Source: Rhizobium sp. Q54
GTDB lineage: Bacteria > Pseudomonadota > Alphaproteobacteria > SMXS01
Reading direction: 5' to 3'
Assembly (NCBI GenBank): GCA_945907245.1
Contig: CAMDTB010000020.1
Location: 1-49,374, forward strand
Length of the DNA: 49,374 nt
Made by a program: the position numbers and the translations under genes. Positions 16,777 through 25,433 of this stretch are shown piece by piece; within the stretch, counting starts at the first letter, position 1, and each line of letters begins with the position of its first letter. Below the pieces are notes generated by a model, which saw only the letters and a program-made list of their open reading frames with translations, made no database searches and was not told the DNA's origin.

Positions 16777-17178
16777 CTATTGCGGCGGGTAGCGCTCGAA
16801 CGCCGGCAGGTCGTGCGCGTGCTCCATCCAACGGATGCGTTCGGCGACCTGGATGTGGGCCTGGGCCGGCACCGCGTCAGGATCGTCATAGGTCGCGCTC
16901 TGCACGTCGATGATGCCGGGCAGGATGGTGTCGTTGGTATAGAACAGTCCGGTGCCGCACTCGGGGCAAAAGTGCCGCCGCCCATTGGCCGAGGATTCGT
17001 AGATCCTCGGGCTGCCACGCGTGACCGTTACCGCGTCGATGGGATACATGGTCCAGCCGACCATCGGCGCGCCGGCGTGACGCCGGCAGTCCGTGCAATG
17101 GCACAGCGCATGATTGAGCGGCTCTCCCTCCGCCCGGTAGCGGACCGCTCCGCAGTGACAGCCGCCGGTAATCGACAT
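16777..17178 (-). CDS. GFA family zinc protein (CENP-V/GFA-like)
   Basis: A 133-residue protein of the GFA (glutathione-dependent formaldehyde-activating enzyme-like) fold. Zinc ligands are visible: GGCHCGAVRY near the start, CHCTDCRRH around residues 26-31, and CPECGTGLFY. A GGGAGG site lies just upstream of the ATG. Founding members bind glutathione and help form S-hydroxymethylglutathione, but most short members like this one have no proven reaction (family knowledge). No formaldehyde oxidation genes lie nearby. It is convergent with the glutaminase gene, with four bases between the two ends. Confidence 0.87.
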   Translation of the reverse strand: MSITGGCHCGAVRYRAEGEPLNHALCHCTDCRRHAGAPMVGWTMYPIDAVTVTRGSPRIYESSANGRRHFCPECGTGLFYTNDTILPGIIDVQSATYDDPDAVPAQAHIQVAERIRWMEHAHDLPAFERYPPQ

Positions 17179-17222
17179 GGGTCCCTCCCGATCTCTGTGG
17201 GCGACATTGGAGGCGAGCCGAC

Positions 17223-17266
17223 CTACCGCCCCATCGCCTGCTTCACCAGCGTCACCGCCTCCGCGG
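17223..17266 (-). pseudogene. Remnant copy of the tlpA 3' end
   Basis: Read on the minus strand, this stretch encodes PAEAVTLVKQAMGR and a TAG stop. It matches the end of the TlpA-like gene at 18137 ([13 protein letters not shown], stop) at 11 of 14 residues, and 35 of 44 bases align without gaps. No further thioredoxin sequence is visible upstream of it. It forms a direct repeat bracketing the toxin-antitoxin genes. Confidence 0.68.
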
Positions 17267-17391
17267 GAGTTTTGCCTGGAGTTTTGGTGACGCCTTACTA
17301 AAGTCCTGCACGTCCGATCGGCCCCGCCAACGACTGTCAGAACACTTTATCCAGTCGACGGATTTGGCCGCTTTCCCGCCGCTCGGCGGCT

Positions 17392-17724
17392 CTAACGCGG
17401 CGACTTCTCACTATCCACAACGTCGAGTCCGCTCAGCGACACCGGCGGCCGGTCGGGAAAACTGACGACCAGATCGAGCGTTCCACCCATCGCCGCGACA
17501 TAGCTCCGAAGGGTGGACAGAAGGAGATCGGTTCGTTTCTCAAGCCGGGAGACGCTGTCCTGCCCGATGTTGAGTAACTCTGCCATGCGATCCTGAGTGA
17601 GCGCGCGCGCCTTGCGCAGGTCGCGCAGGGTCAGCTCCTCGGCGATGATCCCGGCCGCGCGCTTCTCGATGCGTTCGCGCCGCTCCGGAGGGAGCCGGTC
17701 CATCATGGTCTTGAGCGAAGCCAT
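17392..17724 (-). CDS. XRE-family antitoxin (HigA-like)
   Basis: A 110-residue DNA-binding protein. The N-terminal half is helical and charged (LPPERRERIEKRAAG). Residues 35-75 form a Cro/C1 helix-turn-helix (LRDLRKARALTQDRMAEL, then IGQDSVSRLEKRTD), followed by a short C-terminal domain (GTLDLVVSFPDRPPV). I chose ATG 17724 because GGAGG lies five bases upstream. ATG 17736 overlaps that site and would overlap the toxin gene. It is the second gene of a toxin-first pair, one base after the toxin stop. It should neutralise the toxin and repress the shared promoter. Toxin-first order is typical of HigBA systems. Confidence 0.87.
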   Translation of the reverse strand: MASLKTMMDRLPPERRERIEKRAAGIIAEELTLRDLRKARALTQDRMAELLNIGQDSVSRLEKRTDLLLSTLRSYVAAMGGTLDLVVSFPDRPPVSLSGLDVVDSEKSPR

Positions 17725-17725
17725 C

Positions 17726-18085
17726 TCAGCCTCCATTCTTCAGTTCCGCCAAATAGTCGTCATAGCGACGGTCGGCGGTCGTGATCAGCCTGCGATAGAA
17801 TATCCTGCTCGATACGCCGGATTTGTCACCCGCGACCAACAGGATACCTCTGCGCTTCGGATCGAACGCAAAGGCAACGCGCCAGACGCCATCGTCCGCA
17901 TCGAAGCGAAGTTCTGTCATGTTGGCGTACTTCGAGCCATTCAGCGTATCCACTCTCGGCCGTCCCATCGTCGGCCCAAGGGCACTCAAGGTATGGCCGA
18001 GGGCCAGAAGTTCATCCTGTACGGACTCGGAGAGAGTGGTGAACTCTGTCTCGAATTCAGGATGAAAATCAATTTCCCAAGCCAC
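17726..18085 (-). CDS. RelE/HigB-type toxin (phage Gp49-like family)
   Basis: A 119-residue protein starting at GTG 18085. It has the Gp49-like/HigB signature of an aromatic-rich core: a helix with SVQDELLALGHTLSALGP, KYANMTELRF, VWRVAFAFDPKRRGILLVAG and RIFYRRLITTADRRYDDYL. Such proteins are ribosome-dependent mRNA interferases (family knowledge). The catalytic residues are not certain from sequence alone. The adjacent XRE gene confirms a type II toxin-antitoxin pair. The pair lies between two copies of the tlpA 3' end, suggesting that it arrived as a small islet. Confidence 0.87.
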   Translation of the reverse strand: MAWEIDFHPEFETEFTTLSESVQDELLALGHTLSALGPTMGRPRVDTLNGSKYANMTELRFDADDGVWRVAFAFDPKRRGILLVAGDKSGVSSRIFYRRLITTADRRYDDYLAELKNGG

Positions 18086-18090
18086 GACAT

Positions 18091-18119
18091 ATTATGGTTC
18101 TTAATACATATGTATTCAA
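18091..18119 (-). promoter_or_regulatory. Sigma-70-like promoter of the toxin-antitoxin pair
   Basis: On the minus strand, TTGAAT (18119-18114) and CATAAT (18096-18091) are separated by exactly 17 bases. The expected transcription start falls within a few bases of the GTG start at 18085, so the mRNA may be leaderless. The spacer is AT-rich, unlike its surroundings. Confidence 0.6.
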
Positions 18120-18123
18120 GAAC
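18097..18123. promoter_or_regulatory. Palindromic operator in the toxin-antitoxin promoter
   Basis: A perfect 14-base palindrome, AATACATATGTATT (18103-18116), is flanked by GTTCTT and, one base offset, AAGAAC. It lies in the spacer between the -35 and -10 hexamers, so a bound XRE antitoxin would block RNA polymerase. This is the usual autoregulation layout for HigA-type proteins (inferred). Confidence 0.58.
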
Positions 18124-18136
18124 ATATTGCGGCGAA

Positions 18137-18706
18137 CTACTCGCCCATCGCCTGCTTAACCAGCGCGACCGCCTCGGGGCTGTCCCATTCGGCGTCGCCC
18201 AGCATGCGGCCCAGTTCGCGGCCCTGGGCGTCGAGCAGGATCGTCGTTGGCAGGCCGGTGACGCCGAGGCCCATGCCGACGGCGTTCTTGGGATCGTAGT
18301 AGCGCGCCAGCTTGATGCCAGCCTCGTCGAAATACGGATCGACCGCGCGCTTGCCGGCGCGGTCGCTGGAGATGGCGACGACGGCGAACTTGTCGCCGCC
18401 CAGCTGCGCCTGCAGCCGGTCCAGCGACGGCATCTCCACCTTGCACGGCGCGCACCAGGTGGCCCAGAAGTTGAGCAGCACGGTCTTGCCCTTGAAGTCG
18501 CTCAGCTTTACTTCCTTGTCGTCCACCGTCTTGAAGACCAGCTCCGGCATGGGCTTCGGTTCGGCGGCGACCTTGAAATCCGCGACCTGCCCCACAGGTT
18601 TCAGCACTGGGATCGCACCGGTTTCCGGGTTGCCTGTCTCGCCGCAGCCGACATATAAGGCGGCGCTCAGGATAATGGCGGTGCGCAGCAGGCGCTTCAG
18701 GGTCAT
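18137..18706 (-). CDS. TlpA/ResA-like thiol-disulfide oxidoreductase
   Basis: A 189-residue thioredoxin-fold protein. The start at 18706 gives an N-terminal hydrophobic segment and a weak lipobox (LYVGC, Cys21), so it is either a lipoprotein or membrane-anchored. The active site WCAPC is at residues 84-88, and the cis-proline segment is GLPTTILLD. The order [18 protein letters not shown] is typical of TlpA/ResA, which act as periplasmic reductants in cytochrome c or CuA oxidase maturation or general disulfide reduction (family knowledge). It is divergent from argH with only 34 bases between start codons. Its last 44 bases are duplicated at 17223-17266. Confidence 0.88.
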   Translation of the reverse strand: MTLKRLLRTAIILSAALYVGCGETGNPETGAIPVLKPVGQVADFKVAAEPKPMPELVFKTVDDKEVKLSDFKGKTVLLNFWATWCAPCKVEMPSLDRLQAQLGGDKFAVVAISSDRAGKRAVDPYFDEAGIKLARYYDPKNAVGMGLGVTGLPTTILLDAQGRELGRMLGDAEWDSPEAVALVKQAMGE

Positions 18707-18740
18707 GATGGGCTCCGGTTCAGGGGCGGCGGCGGACAAG

Positions 18741-20135
18741 ATGGCAGACGATAACGGGTCCAACAAGCTCTGGGGCGGGCGCTTCGCCGGCGGCCCGGCC
18801 GCGATCATGGAGCGCATCAACGCCTCCATCGGCTTCGACCGCAAGCTCCATGCCCAGGACATCGCCGCGTCGAAGGCGCACTGCGCCATGCTGGCCGCCA
18901 CCGGGATCATCTCGCGGGCCGACGCCGACGCCATTCTCGCCGGCCTGGACCAGATCAGCGGCGAGATCGCGGCGGGGAACTTTACCATCGACCCGGCGCT
19001 CGAGGACATCCACATGCATGTGGAATCCCGGCTGGCGAAAATCATCGGCGACGCGGCCGGAAGGCTGCACACCGCCCGCTCGCGCAACGACCAGGTGGCG
19101 ACCGACTTCCGCCTCTGGGTGCGCGACGCCATCGACAATCTGGACGGGGACTTGGGTGACCTGCAGCGGGCATTGCTTGCGCGGGCCGAGGAGCACGCCG
19201 CGACCCTGATGCCGGGCTTTACCCATCTGCAGGTGGCGCAGCCGGTGACCTTCGGCCACCATTTGATGGCCTATGTGGAGATGTTCGGCCGCGACCGGGG
19301 CCGGCTGGCGGATGCGCGCCGGCGGCTCAACGAGAACCCGCTGGGCTCGGCGGCGCTGGCCGGCACGTCGTTCCCCATCGACCGGCACATGACGGCCGCG
19401 GCGCTCGGCTTCGACCGGCCCACCGCCAATTCGCTCGACGCGGTGTCCGACCGGGATTTCGCGCTGGAGTTCCTGTCGGTCGCCTCGATCTGCGCCGTGC
19501 ACCTGTCGCGGCTCGCCGAGGAGCTGGTGATCTGGTCCAGTGCCCAGTTCCGCTTCGCCAGCCTGAGCGATTCGTTCTCCACCGGCTCGTCGATCATGCC
19601 GCAAAAGCGCAACCCCGACGCCGCCGAGCTGATCCGCGCCAAGACCGGCCGCATCGTCGGCTCGCTGAACACCTTGCTGATCGTCATGAAGGGCCTGCCG
19701 CTGGCCTATTCCAAGGACATGCAGGAGGACAAGGAGCCGACCTTCGACGCCGCCGAGTCGATTTCGCTGTGCGTCGCCGCCATGACCGGCATGATCGCTG
19801 ACCTGAAGGTCAACGAGACGGTGCTGCTGGCGTCGGCCTCGACCGGTTTCGCCACCGCGACCGACCTGGCCGACTGGCTGGTGCAGAATTTGGACATGCC
19901 GTTCCGGCGCGCCCATCACGTCACCGGATCGCTGGTCAAGCTGGCGGAAGGCAAGGGCTGCGACCTGTCGGACCTCAGCCTCGACGACATGCGGTCGGTC
20001 GAGCCCGGCATCACCGACGCGGTGTTCTGCGTGCTGACCGTCGAGCAGTCCGTCGCCAGCCGCCGGTCCTATGGCGGCACCGCGCCCGACCGGGTGCGCG
20101 AAGCCATCGCCGCGTGGAAGGAGCGCCTCGCATGA
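18741..20135 (+). CDS. argH: Argininosuccinate lyase
   Basis: A 464-residue enzyme for the last step of arginine synthesis, splitting argininosuccinate into arginine and fumarate. Diagnostic segments are KLWGGRF at the start, [13 protein letters not shown], the superfamily signature [12 protein letters not shown] and TAL-type lyase helices around them. Length is normal for the family. ATG 18741 is chosen because KLWGGRF should lie near the N-terminus; the frame is open further upstream but without similarity. It is first in a tightly packed operon: the next gene starts inside its last codons (ATGA overlap), then lysA follows. Confidence 0.96.
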   Translation: MADDNGSNKLWGGRFAGGPAAIMERINASIGFDRKLHAQDIAASKAHCAMLAATGIISRADADAILAGLDQISGEIAAGNFTIDPALEDIHMHVESRLAKIIGDAAGRLHTARSRNDQVATDFRLWVRDAIDNLDGDLGDLQRALLARAEEHAATLMPGFTHLQVAQPVTFGHHLMAYVEMFGRDRGRLADARRRLNENPLGSAALAGTSFPIDRHMTAAALGFDRPTANSLDAVSDRDFALEFLSVASICAVHLSRLAEELVIWSSAQFRFASLSDSFSTGSSIMPQKRNPDAAELIRAKTGRIVGSLNTLLIVMKGLPLAYSKDMQEDKEPTFDAAESISLCVAAMTGMIADLKVNETVLLASASTGFATATDLADWLVQNLDMPFRRAHHVTGSLVKLAEGKGCDLSDLSLDDMRSVEPGITDAVFCVLTVEQSVASRRSYGGTAPDRVREAIAAWKERLA

Positions 20136-20314
20136 AGCCGATCAAGATCGCGGTCCTCGTCGCGGTTTGCGCGCTCGCCGCCGCCTGCGGCCGCAAGGGT
20201 CCGCTCGAGGCGCCGCCCGACGCGACCGCGACGCCGCAGGTCAAGGAGGTCTCGCCCCAGTCGCCCGGCAGCAAGCCGACCATGAACGTGCCGCCCCAGA
20301 CAAATACGCCCTGA
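20132..20314 (+). CDS. lptM: LptM-like small lipoprotein
   Basis: A 60-residue lipoprotein with a signal peptide, the lipobox [14 protein letters not shown] (Cys at residue 19) and a Pro/Thr-rich flexible tail. The CG(R/Q)KGPL motif right after the lipobox defines the LptM (formerly YifL) family. In Escherichia coli this protein helps mature the LptD-LptE LPS translocon (family knowledge). It overlaps argH by four bases and lysA by one base, so it is translated as part of this operon. The location just before lysA is conserved in many proteobacteria, which supports the call despite its small size. Confidence 0.88.
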   Translation: MKPIKIAVLVAVCALAAACGRKGPLEAPPDATATPQVKEVSPQSPGSKPTMNVPPQTNTP

Positions 20315-21585
20315 TGAACCACTTCGAGTACAGGAACGGCGTCCTGCACGCCGAGGATGTGCCGCTGCCCGAGATCGCGGCGGCGGTCGGCACGCCGTTC
20401 TACTGCTACTCGACCGCGACACTGACCCGGCACTTCACCGTGTTCTCGAACGCCTTCGCGCGGATGGACGCGCTGGTGTGCTACGCGGTGAAGGCCAATT
20501 CGAACATCGCGGTGCTGAAGACGCTGGGCCAGCTGGGCGCGGGCGCCGACATCGTCTCGGAAGGCGAGTTGCGGCGGGCGCTGGCGGCGGGCATCCCGGC
20601 CAGCAAGATCGTGTTCGCGGGCGTCGGCAAGACCTATGACGAGATGGCCTTCGCGCTCGACCAGGGCATCCTGCAGTTCAACGTGGAGTCCGAGCCCGAG
20701 CTGCTGGTGCTCAACGCCGTCGCCGTCGAGAAGGGCGTGAAGGCGCCGGTGGCGCTGCGGATCAACCCGGACGTTGACGCCAGGACCCACGAGAAAATCT
20801 CGACCGGCAAGGGCGAGAACAAGTTCGGCCTGCCGCTTGTGCGGGCGCGCGAGATCTACCGGCTGGCCGCCGACCTGCCCGGCATCGACCCGGTCGGCGT
20901 CGACGTCCATATCGGCTCCCAGCTCACCTCGCTGGAGCCCTACGAAGAGGCATTCGGCCACATCGCCACCCTGGTGATGGAGCTGCGCGCCGAGGGCCAC
21001 GACATCCGCCGTGTCGACGTGGGCGGCGGCCTCGGCATCCCCTATCATCCGGACGATCCCGAGCCGCCCCATCCCGACGCCTATGCCGAACTGATCGAGC
21101 GGCTGATCGGGCCGCTGGGCTGCCAGGTCGTGCTGGAGCCGGGCCGGCTGATCGTCGGCAACGCAGGCATCATGGTGTCCAAGGTGGTCTACGTGAAGCC
21201 CACGGCAAACCGCGGCTTCGTGATCATCGACGGCGCCATGAACGACCTGGTCCGGCCCAGCATGTACGGCGCCTACCACCACATCCTGCCGGTCGCCGAG
21301 CCCGCGCCCGGCGCCGAGGCATCGCCGGTCGACTTCGTCGGGCCGATCTGCGAGACCGGCGATACCTTCGCCAAGGAGCGGATGTCCACGCCACTCTCGT
21401 CGGGCGATCTCGTCGCCATCATGTCCGCCGGCGCCTATGGCGCGGTGATGGCTTCCAGCTATAATACCAGGCCACTGGTGCCGGAAGTGCTGGTGGACGG
21501 CGACCGATTCGCCGTCACCCGCCGCCGGCCTACATACGAGGAAATGCTGGCCGCGGAAACGCTGCCGGACTGGCTGCTGGGCTGA
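20314..21585 (+). CDS. lysA: Diaminopimelate decarboxylase
   Basis: A 423-residue fold-type III PLP enzyme that decarboxylates meso-diaminopimelate to lysine. The PLP lysine is in CYAVKANSN near residue 60. Other family segments are GAGADIVSEGEL, HIGSQLTSLEPYEEAF, VDVGGGLGIPY, LEPGRLIVGNAG and ICETGDTFAKER, where the Cys completes the active site across the dimer. The start is coupled to the lptM stop (TGATG). Length and order match family norms. Sharing an operon with argH is common in alphaproteobacteria. Confidence 0.96.
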   Translation: MNHFEYRNGVLHAEDVPLPEIAAAVGTPFYCYSTATLTRHFTVFSNAFARMDALVCYAVKANSNIAVLKTLGQLGAGADIVSEGELRRALAAGIPASKIVFAGVGKTYDEMAFALDQGILQFNVESEPELLVLNAVAVEKGVKAPVALRINPDVDARTHEKISTGKGENKFGLPLVRAREIYRLAADLPGIDPVGVDVHIGSQLTSLEPYEEAFGHIATLVMELRAEGHDIRRVDVGGGLGIPYHPDDPEPPHPDAYAELIERLIGPLGCQVVLEPGRLIVGNAGIMVSKVVYVKPTANRGFVIIDGAMNDLVRPSMYGAYHHILPVAEPAPGAEASPVDFVGPICETGDTFAKERMSTPLSSGDLVAIMSAGAYGAVMASSYNTRPLVPEVLVDGDRFAVTRRRPTYEEMLAAETLPDWLLG

Positions 21586-21600
21586 GGACACAAGGGCGGG

Positions 21601-22107
21601 ATGCCTGCTTCCGACGAACAACCTCCGGGCCGCCTCTCGCGGATCCTGACGGTCGCGCGCTGGGCCGCGGTCGGCGTGTTGCTCGCCTTGATCACGGTTC
21701 GATACATCCTGCCGGGTTTTGTCACCGACCCGGCGGTGGTCTCGCTCAAGCCTGAGGATGGCGTCGTCACCGACGACATCAGGGACAAGCTGGTGCCGCC
21801 GACCCAGACCTTCGCCAATCCGGTCGCCCGCCAACTCGTCGACGTGGGCAACAATCTCGTCGCCGACCCGCGCGACCGGCAGGATGCCATCCGCCAGTTG
21901 TTCACCCTCAGCGAGAACCCCGACATGCTCGGCGATGACATGACCACCTATCTGGCCGTGCGCTCGGCTTACTGGCAGCTGCGCCGTGATCCTGAAGTGC
22001 GCGGCAGCTACGAGATCGCGCTGATGCTGTGGGACGCGGCCGAGCGGCTGGAAAGCAACAGTGCCATCGCCTCGGCCACGAGAGACGCCGAGGACAGTCT
22101 CGACTAG
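21601..22107 (+). CDS. Hypothetical membrane-anchored protein after lysA
   Basis: A 168-residue protein with one N-terminal transmembrane helix (about residues 17-39) and a soluble, mostly helical, acidic domain of about 125 residues. This has repeated polar helices (VARQLVDVGNNLVADPRDRQDAIRQL, quoted only in part: DPRDRQDAIRQL; AYWQLRRDPEVRG). I do not recognise a family. A GGGCGGG stretch precedes the ATG, 15 bases after the lysA stop, so it is probably the last gene of the argH-lptM-lysA operon. Many alphaproteobacteria carry a large DUF4175 membrane protein at this place; this one is not that. Confidence 0.72.
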   Translation: MPASDEQPPGRLSRILTVARWAAVGVLLALITVRYILPGFVTDPAVVSLKPEDGVVTDDIRDKLVPPTQTFANPVARQLVDVGNNLVADPRDRQDAIRQLFTLSENPDMLGDDMTTYLAVRSAYWQLRRDPEVRGSYEIALMLWDAAERLESNSAIASATRDAEDSLD

Positions 22108-22238
22108 CTTCCGGAAATAAACTGGAAAACCATCCGCAAACCTTCCGGCCCGCCGGCTGGTAATGCCGTTTACCGGGTTTTGGGCCGGTTTTGGCGCGAA
22201 TAGTGGCCCAAATCACCCCAATTGGGCGAAACGACGCA

Positions 22239-23150
22239 TCATTGCGCCGGCGGATCAAAATCGTAGACCCGGCTGCAGAACTCGCAGGTTACGACGATCT
22301 TGCCGTCGACGACCATATCCGACATGTCGTCGCCGGCGAACTGGGCCAGCACATCCTCGATCCGCTCCCGGCTGCACTGGCAGAACACATCGAGCGGGAT
22401 CGGGTCGAACACCCGCACGCCGCGCTCGTGGAACAGCCGGAACAGCAGCTGAGTCGGCGACACCTCCGGGCTGACCAGCTCGTCGTCGCGGGTGCTGGCC
22501 ATCAGGATGGCGCTCTCGCGCCAGCTGTCGTCGTCCTCGTCGTCGTCATGCTGATGACCGGCCGAGGCCAGATATTGCAGCATGATGCCGCCGGCGCGCC
22601 ATTTGCCGCCGACCTGTGCCGCGCTGAGCTTCACCGCCGAGGGAAGCTGCTCGGAATCCTCGAAGTATTTCTGCGCGCATTCGGCCAGCGTGCCGCCTTC
22701 CAGGCCGACGATGCCCTGGTAGCGCTCGGTGTCCGGTCCCTGGTCGATGGTGAATGCCAGGTAGCCGCCGCCGAGCAGCTGCGGCACCTCGCGGCCGGGA
22801 TCGACGCCCCTGGCCACCGCCTGGTCATACAGTTCCTGGTCGAACGCGACCCAACCCCGCATCTCACCCGGCGTCTTGTAGTCGACGACGATGGTCTTTA
22901 CCGCGCCGTCGCCCTTGGCCTGCATGATCAGCTTGCCCTCGAACTTGATCGAGCTGCCAAGCAGCGCGGTCATGGCCAAGGCGTGCGCCAGCAGGCTGGC
23001 AACGCCGTCCGGATAGGCGTGGCGGTGCAGGATGTCGTCGACCAGCGGACCGAGGCGGACCACGCGGCCACGCACATCCTCACCCTCGATCTGGAACGGC
23101 TGGATCACATCGTCGGCGGCGCCGGCGAGAAGGGTGGTGGTGGTCGGCAT
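22239..23150 (-). CDS. hslO: Hsp33 redox-regulated chaperone
   Basis: A 303-residue holdase chaperone activated by oxidation. The N-terminal domain shows DDVIQPFQIEGEDVRGRVV and RHAYPDGVASLLAHAL. The redox switch at the C-terminus has Cys257-x-Cys259 (FCQCSRERIED), 29 residues, then Cys289-x-x-Cys292 (TCEFC), the zinc-binding CxC-CxxC pattern of Hsp33. An acidic His/Asp insert (GHQHDDDEDDD) lies around residue 200. I use the start at 23150; the longer open frame upstream lacks similarity. It lies seven bases after argF, so argD-argF-hslO form one operon. Confidence 0.94.
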   Translation of the reverse strand: MPTTTTLLAGAADDVIQPFQIEGEDVRGRVVRLGPLVDDILHRHAYPDGVASLLAHALAMTALLGSSIKFEGKLIMQAKGDGAVKTIVVDYKTPGEMRGWVAFDQELYDQAVARGVDPGREVPQLLGGGYLAFTIDQGPDTERYQGIVGLEGGTLAECAQKYFEDSEQLPSAVKLSAAQVGGKWRAGGIMLQYLASAGHQHDDDEDDDSWRESAILMASTRDDELVSPEVSPTQLLFRLFHERGVRVFDPIPLDVFCQCSRERIEDVLAQFAGDDMSDMVVDGKIVVTCEFCSRVYDFDPPAQ

Positions 23151-23157
23151 GAGGCCC

Positions 23158-24093
23158 TTACTTTCCCAGGCACCACAGCAGGATGGCCTTCTGGACGTGC
23201 AGCCGGTTCTCAGCCTCGTCCCAGACAACCGACTGGGGCCCGTCGATTACCGCCTCGTCGACTTCCTCGCCGCGGTGGGCGGGCAGACAGTGCAGGAACA
23301 GGGCGCCGGGCCTGGCCGCCGCCATCAGCGTCTCGCTGACGCTGAACGGCGCCAGCCGCTCCAGCCGCTTCTCGCGGCCGGTCTGGCCCATGGAGACGAA
23401 GGTGTCGGTGAACACGCAGTCTGCGCCTGCGGCGGCGGCCCACGGATCGTCGCCCACCGTGACGCGGCCCTGGTGCGACGCCGCCCAGTCCAGCACGTCC
23501 TGGCGCAGGGCGTATTTCTTCGGCGTGGCGATGCGCAGCTCGAAATCGAACTTCACCGCGGCATGCACCAGGCTGGCGCAGACATTGTTGCCGTCGCCGG
23601 TCCAGGCCACGACCTTGCCGGCGATCGGACCGCTGTGTTCTTCGATGGTCATGACATCGGCCATCAGCTGGCAGGGATGCGTCAGCTGGGTCAAGCCGTT
23701 GATGACCGGGATGGTGGCGTTCTCCGCCAGCTCCAGCAGGTAGTCGTGGCGCAGGGTGCGCAGCATGATGGCGTCGACGAAGCGCGACAGCACGCGGGCG
23801 GTGTCGGCCACCGTCTCGCCGCGGCCGAGCTGGGTCTCGTCGCCGGTCAGGATCATGGTCTGGCCGCCGAGCTGGCGCATGCCGACGTCGAACGACACCC
23901 GGGTCCGGGTGGATTCGCGTTCGAAGATCGCCGCCAGCATGTGGCCGTTCAGCGGCGGCTGCGGGTCCAGGGTGCCCTTCGGCAACCCGGCGCGGGCGGC
24001 CTTGATCGACCGGGCGCGGTCGATGATCCCCCTCAGTTCGCCGGCGTCGATGTCGTCGAGGTCGAGGAAGTGCCGGTACCCGCCATCGCTCAT
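23158..24093 (-). CDS. argF: Ornithine carbamoyltransferase
   Basis: A 311-residue enzyme joining ornithine and carbamoyl phosphate to citrulline. The carbamoyl phosphate site is [15 protein letters not shown], with the S-T-R-T-R core. [15 protein letters not shown] and the ornithine-binding [11 protein letters not shown] motif identify OTC rather than aspartate carbamoyltransferase. The start overlaps the argD stop by four bases (ATGA). In-frame sequence further upstream lies opposite or within argD and is not part of this protein. It catalyses the sixth step of arginine synthesis. argH and argE for neighbouring steps also lie in this window. Confidence 0.96.
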   Translation of the reverse strand: MSDGGYRHFLDLDDIDAGELRGIIDRARSIKAARAGLPKGTLDPQPPLNGHMLAAIFERESTRTRVSFDVGMRQLGGQTMILTGDETQLGRGETVADTARVLSRFVDAIMLRTLRHDYLLELAENATIPVINGLTQLTHPCQLMADVMTIEEHSGPIAGKVVAWTGDGNNVCASLVHAAVKFDFELRIATPKKYALRQDVLDWAASHQGRVTVGDDPWAAAAGADCVFTDTFVSMGQTGREKRLERLAPFSVSETLMAAARPGALFLHCLPAHRGEEVDEAVIDGPQSVVWDEAENRLHVQKAILLWCLGK

Positions 24094-25280
24094 GACGCCG
24101 GACTCAACTGGGCGGCCACCGCGCTGCACGCCGCGTCGATGGCGGCGGCGGCTTCGTCGATTTCGTCCTCGGTCACGGTCAGCGGCGGCAGCAGGCGGAC
24201 CTGGTTGTCGCCCGCGCCGACGGTCAGCACATGCTGGTCGCGCAGTGCGTTCACCAGGTCGGTGTTGGTCACTTTGCAACGCAGGCCGCGGATCAGGCCG
24301 ACGCCGTGCACGCCCTCCAGGATGTCCGGGTGCCGGGCGACCACGGCGGCCATCTTCTGGCCCATGTAGCCGCCCAAATCCTGCACCCTGTCGAGGAAAC
24401 CGGGCTCCAGCACCACGTCGAGCACGGCATTGGCCACGGCGCAGGCCATGGGATTGCCGCCGAAGGTCGAGCCGTGGCTTCCGGCTACCATGCCCTTCGC
24501 CGCCTTTTCGGTGGCGAGGCAGGCGCCGATCGGGAATCCGCCGCCCAGCCCCTTGGCGCTCGCCAGGATGTCGGGGGTGATGTCGGACCACTGGTAGGCG
24601 AACAGCTTGCCGGTGCGGCCGATGCCGCACTGGACCTCGTCCAGCACCATCAGGGCGCCGCGCTCGTCGCACAGCCTGCGGATCTTCGCCATCAGTTCGA
24701 CCGGGATGGCGTTGATGCCGCCCTCGCCGCGCACCGGCTCGAACAGCACGCCGGCGGTCTGCGGGCCGATGGCGTTCGCCAGCGCGTCCAGGTCGCCGAA
24801 CGGCACCTGGTCGAAGCCCTCGACCTTGGGTCCGAAGCCTTCAAGATGCTTGGCCTGGCCGCCGGCGGCGATGGTCGCCAGGGTGCGGCCGTGGAAGGCG
24901 CCTTCCATGGTGACGATGCGGAAGCGCTCCGGCGCGCCGTTGACGTAATGGTACTTGCGGGTGGTCTTGATGGCGCATTCGAGCGCCTCGGCGCCCGAGT
25001 TGCACACGAACACGGTGTCCGCGAACGTCGCCTCGACAAGGCGCGCGGCCAGCTTTTCCTGTTGCGGGATTCGGTAGAGGTTCGACGTGTGCCACAGCGC
25101 GTCGGCCTGGGCCTTCAGCGCCGCGACGAGATGCGGGTGGGCGTGACCGAGGCTGGTGACGGCGATGCCGCCGCAGAAGTCCAGGAACTTCTCGCCATCG
25201 GTGGTGTAGAGGTACGACCCCTTGCCCTTTTCAAAGGCGAGGTCGGCCCGCGCATAGGTCGGCATCACAGCCGTGATCAT
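24090..25280 (-). CDS. argD: Acetylornithine aminotransferase
   Basis: A 396-residue class III PLP aminotransferase. Motifs are [36 protein letters not shown], the Asp of [15 protein letters not shown] that contacts the pyridine nitrogen, and the PLP lysine in [13 protein letters not shown]. It converts N-acetylglutamate semialdehyde to N-acetylornithine and may also serve as succinyl-diaminopimelate aminotransferase in lysine synthesis (family knowledge). It is first gene of argD-argF-hslO. A terminator-like hairpin at 25312-25343 separates it from the ABC permease gene upstream. Confidence 0.95.
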   Translation of the reverse strand: MITAVMPTYARADLAFEKGKGSYLYTTDGEKFLDFCGGIAVTSLGHAHPHLVAALKAQADALWHTSNLYRIPQQEKLAARLVEATFADTVFVCNSGAEALECAIKTTRKYHYVNGAPERFRIVTMEGAFHGRTLATIAAGGQAKHLEGFGPKVEGFDQVPFGDLDALANAIGPQTAGVLFEPVRGEGGINAIPVELMAKIRRLCDERGALMVLDEVQCGIGRTGKLFAYQWSDITPDILASAKGLGGGFPIGACLATEKAAKGMVAGSHGSTFGGNPMACAVANAVLDVVLEPGFLDRVQDLGGYMGQKMAAVVARHPDILEGVHGVGLIRGLRCKVTNTDLVNALRDQHVLTVGAGDNQVRLLPPLTVTEDEIDEAAAAIDAACSAVAAQLSPAS

Positions 25281-25311
25281 CGAATTTCCCCGTCCGGGTG
25301 TGGGTCTTGGA

Positions 25312-25343
25312 AAAAGCCGTGGAGTATCGGTAGGCCTCCACGG
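25312..25343 (-). terminator. Intrinsic terminator between the ABC permease gene and argD
   Basis: On the minus strand, CCGTGGAG and CTCCACGG-type arms (25343-25336 and 25324-25317) form an 8-bp stem followed by CTTTTT. It would end the permease transcript. Because it lies 32 bases before argD it could also act as an attenuator, but I see no leader peptide. Confidence 0.6.
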
Positions 25344-25410
25344 GGTGTCAACGAAAAAGGCCGGCGCCCGAGGGTGCCTGTTTGCTGCCCGCGGCTTTCT
25401 GACGGCGAGG

Positions 25411-25430
25411 CTTTCAGCCCCGCCTGAAAG
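25411..25430. repeat. Short hairpin just after the ABC permease gene
   Basis: CTTTCAG and CTGAAAG form a 7-bp stem with a 6-base loop, four bases beyond the permease stop codon. No T-run follows on the minus strand, so it may protect the transcript 3' end rather than terminate. Confidence 0.45.
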
Positions 25431-25433
25431 CGC

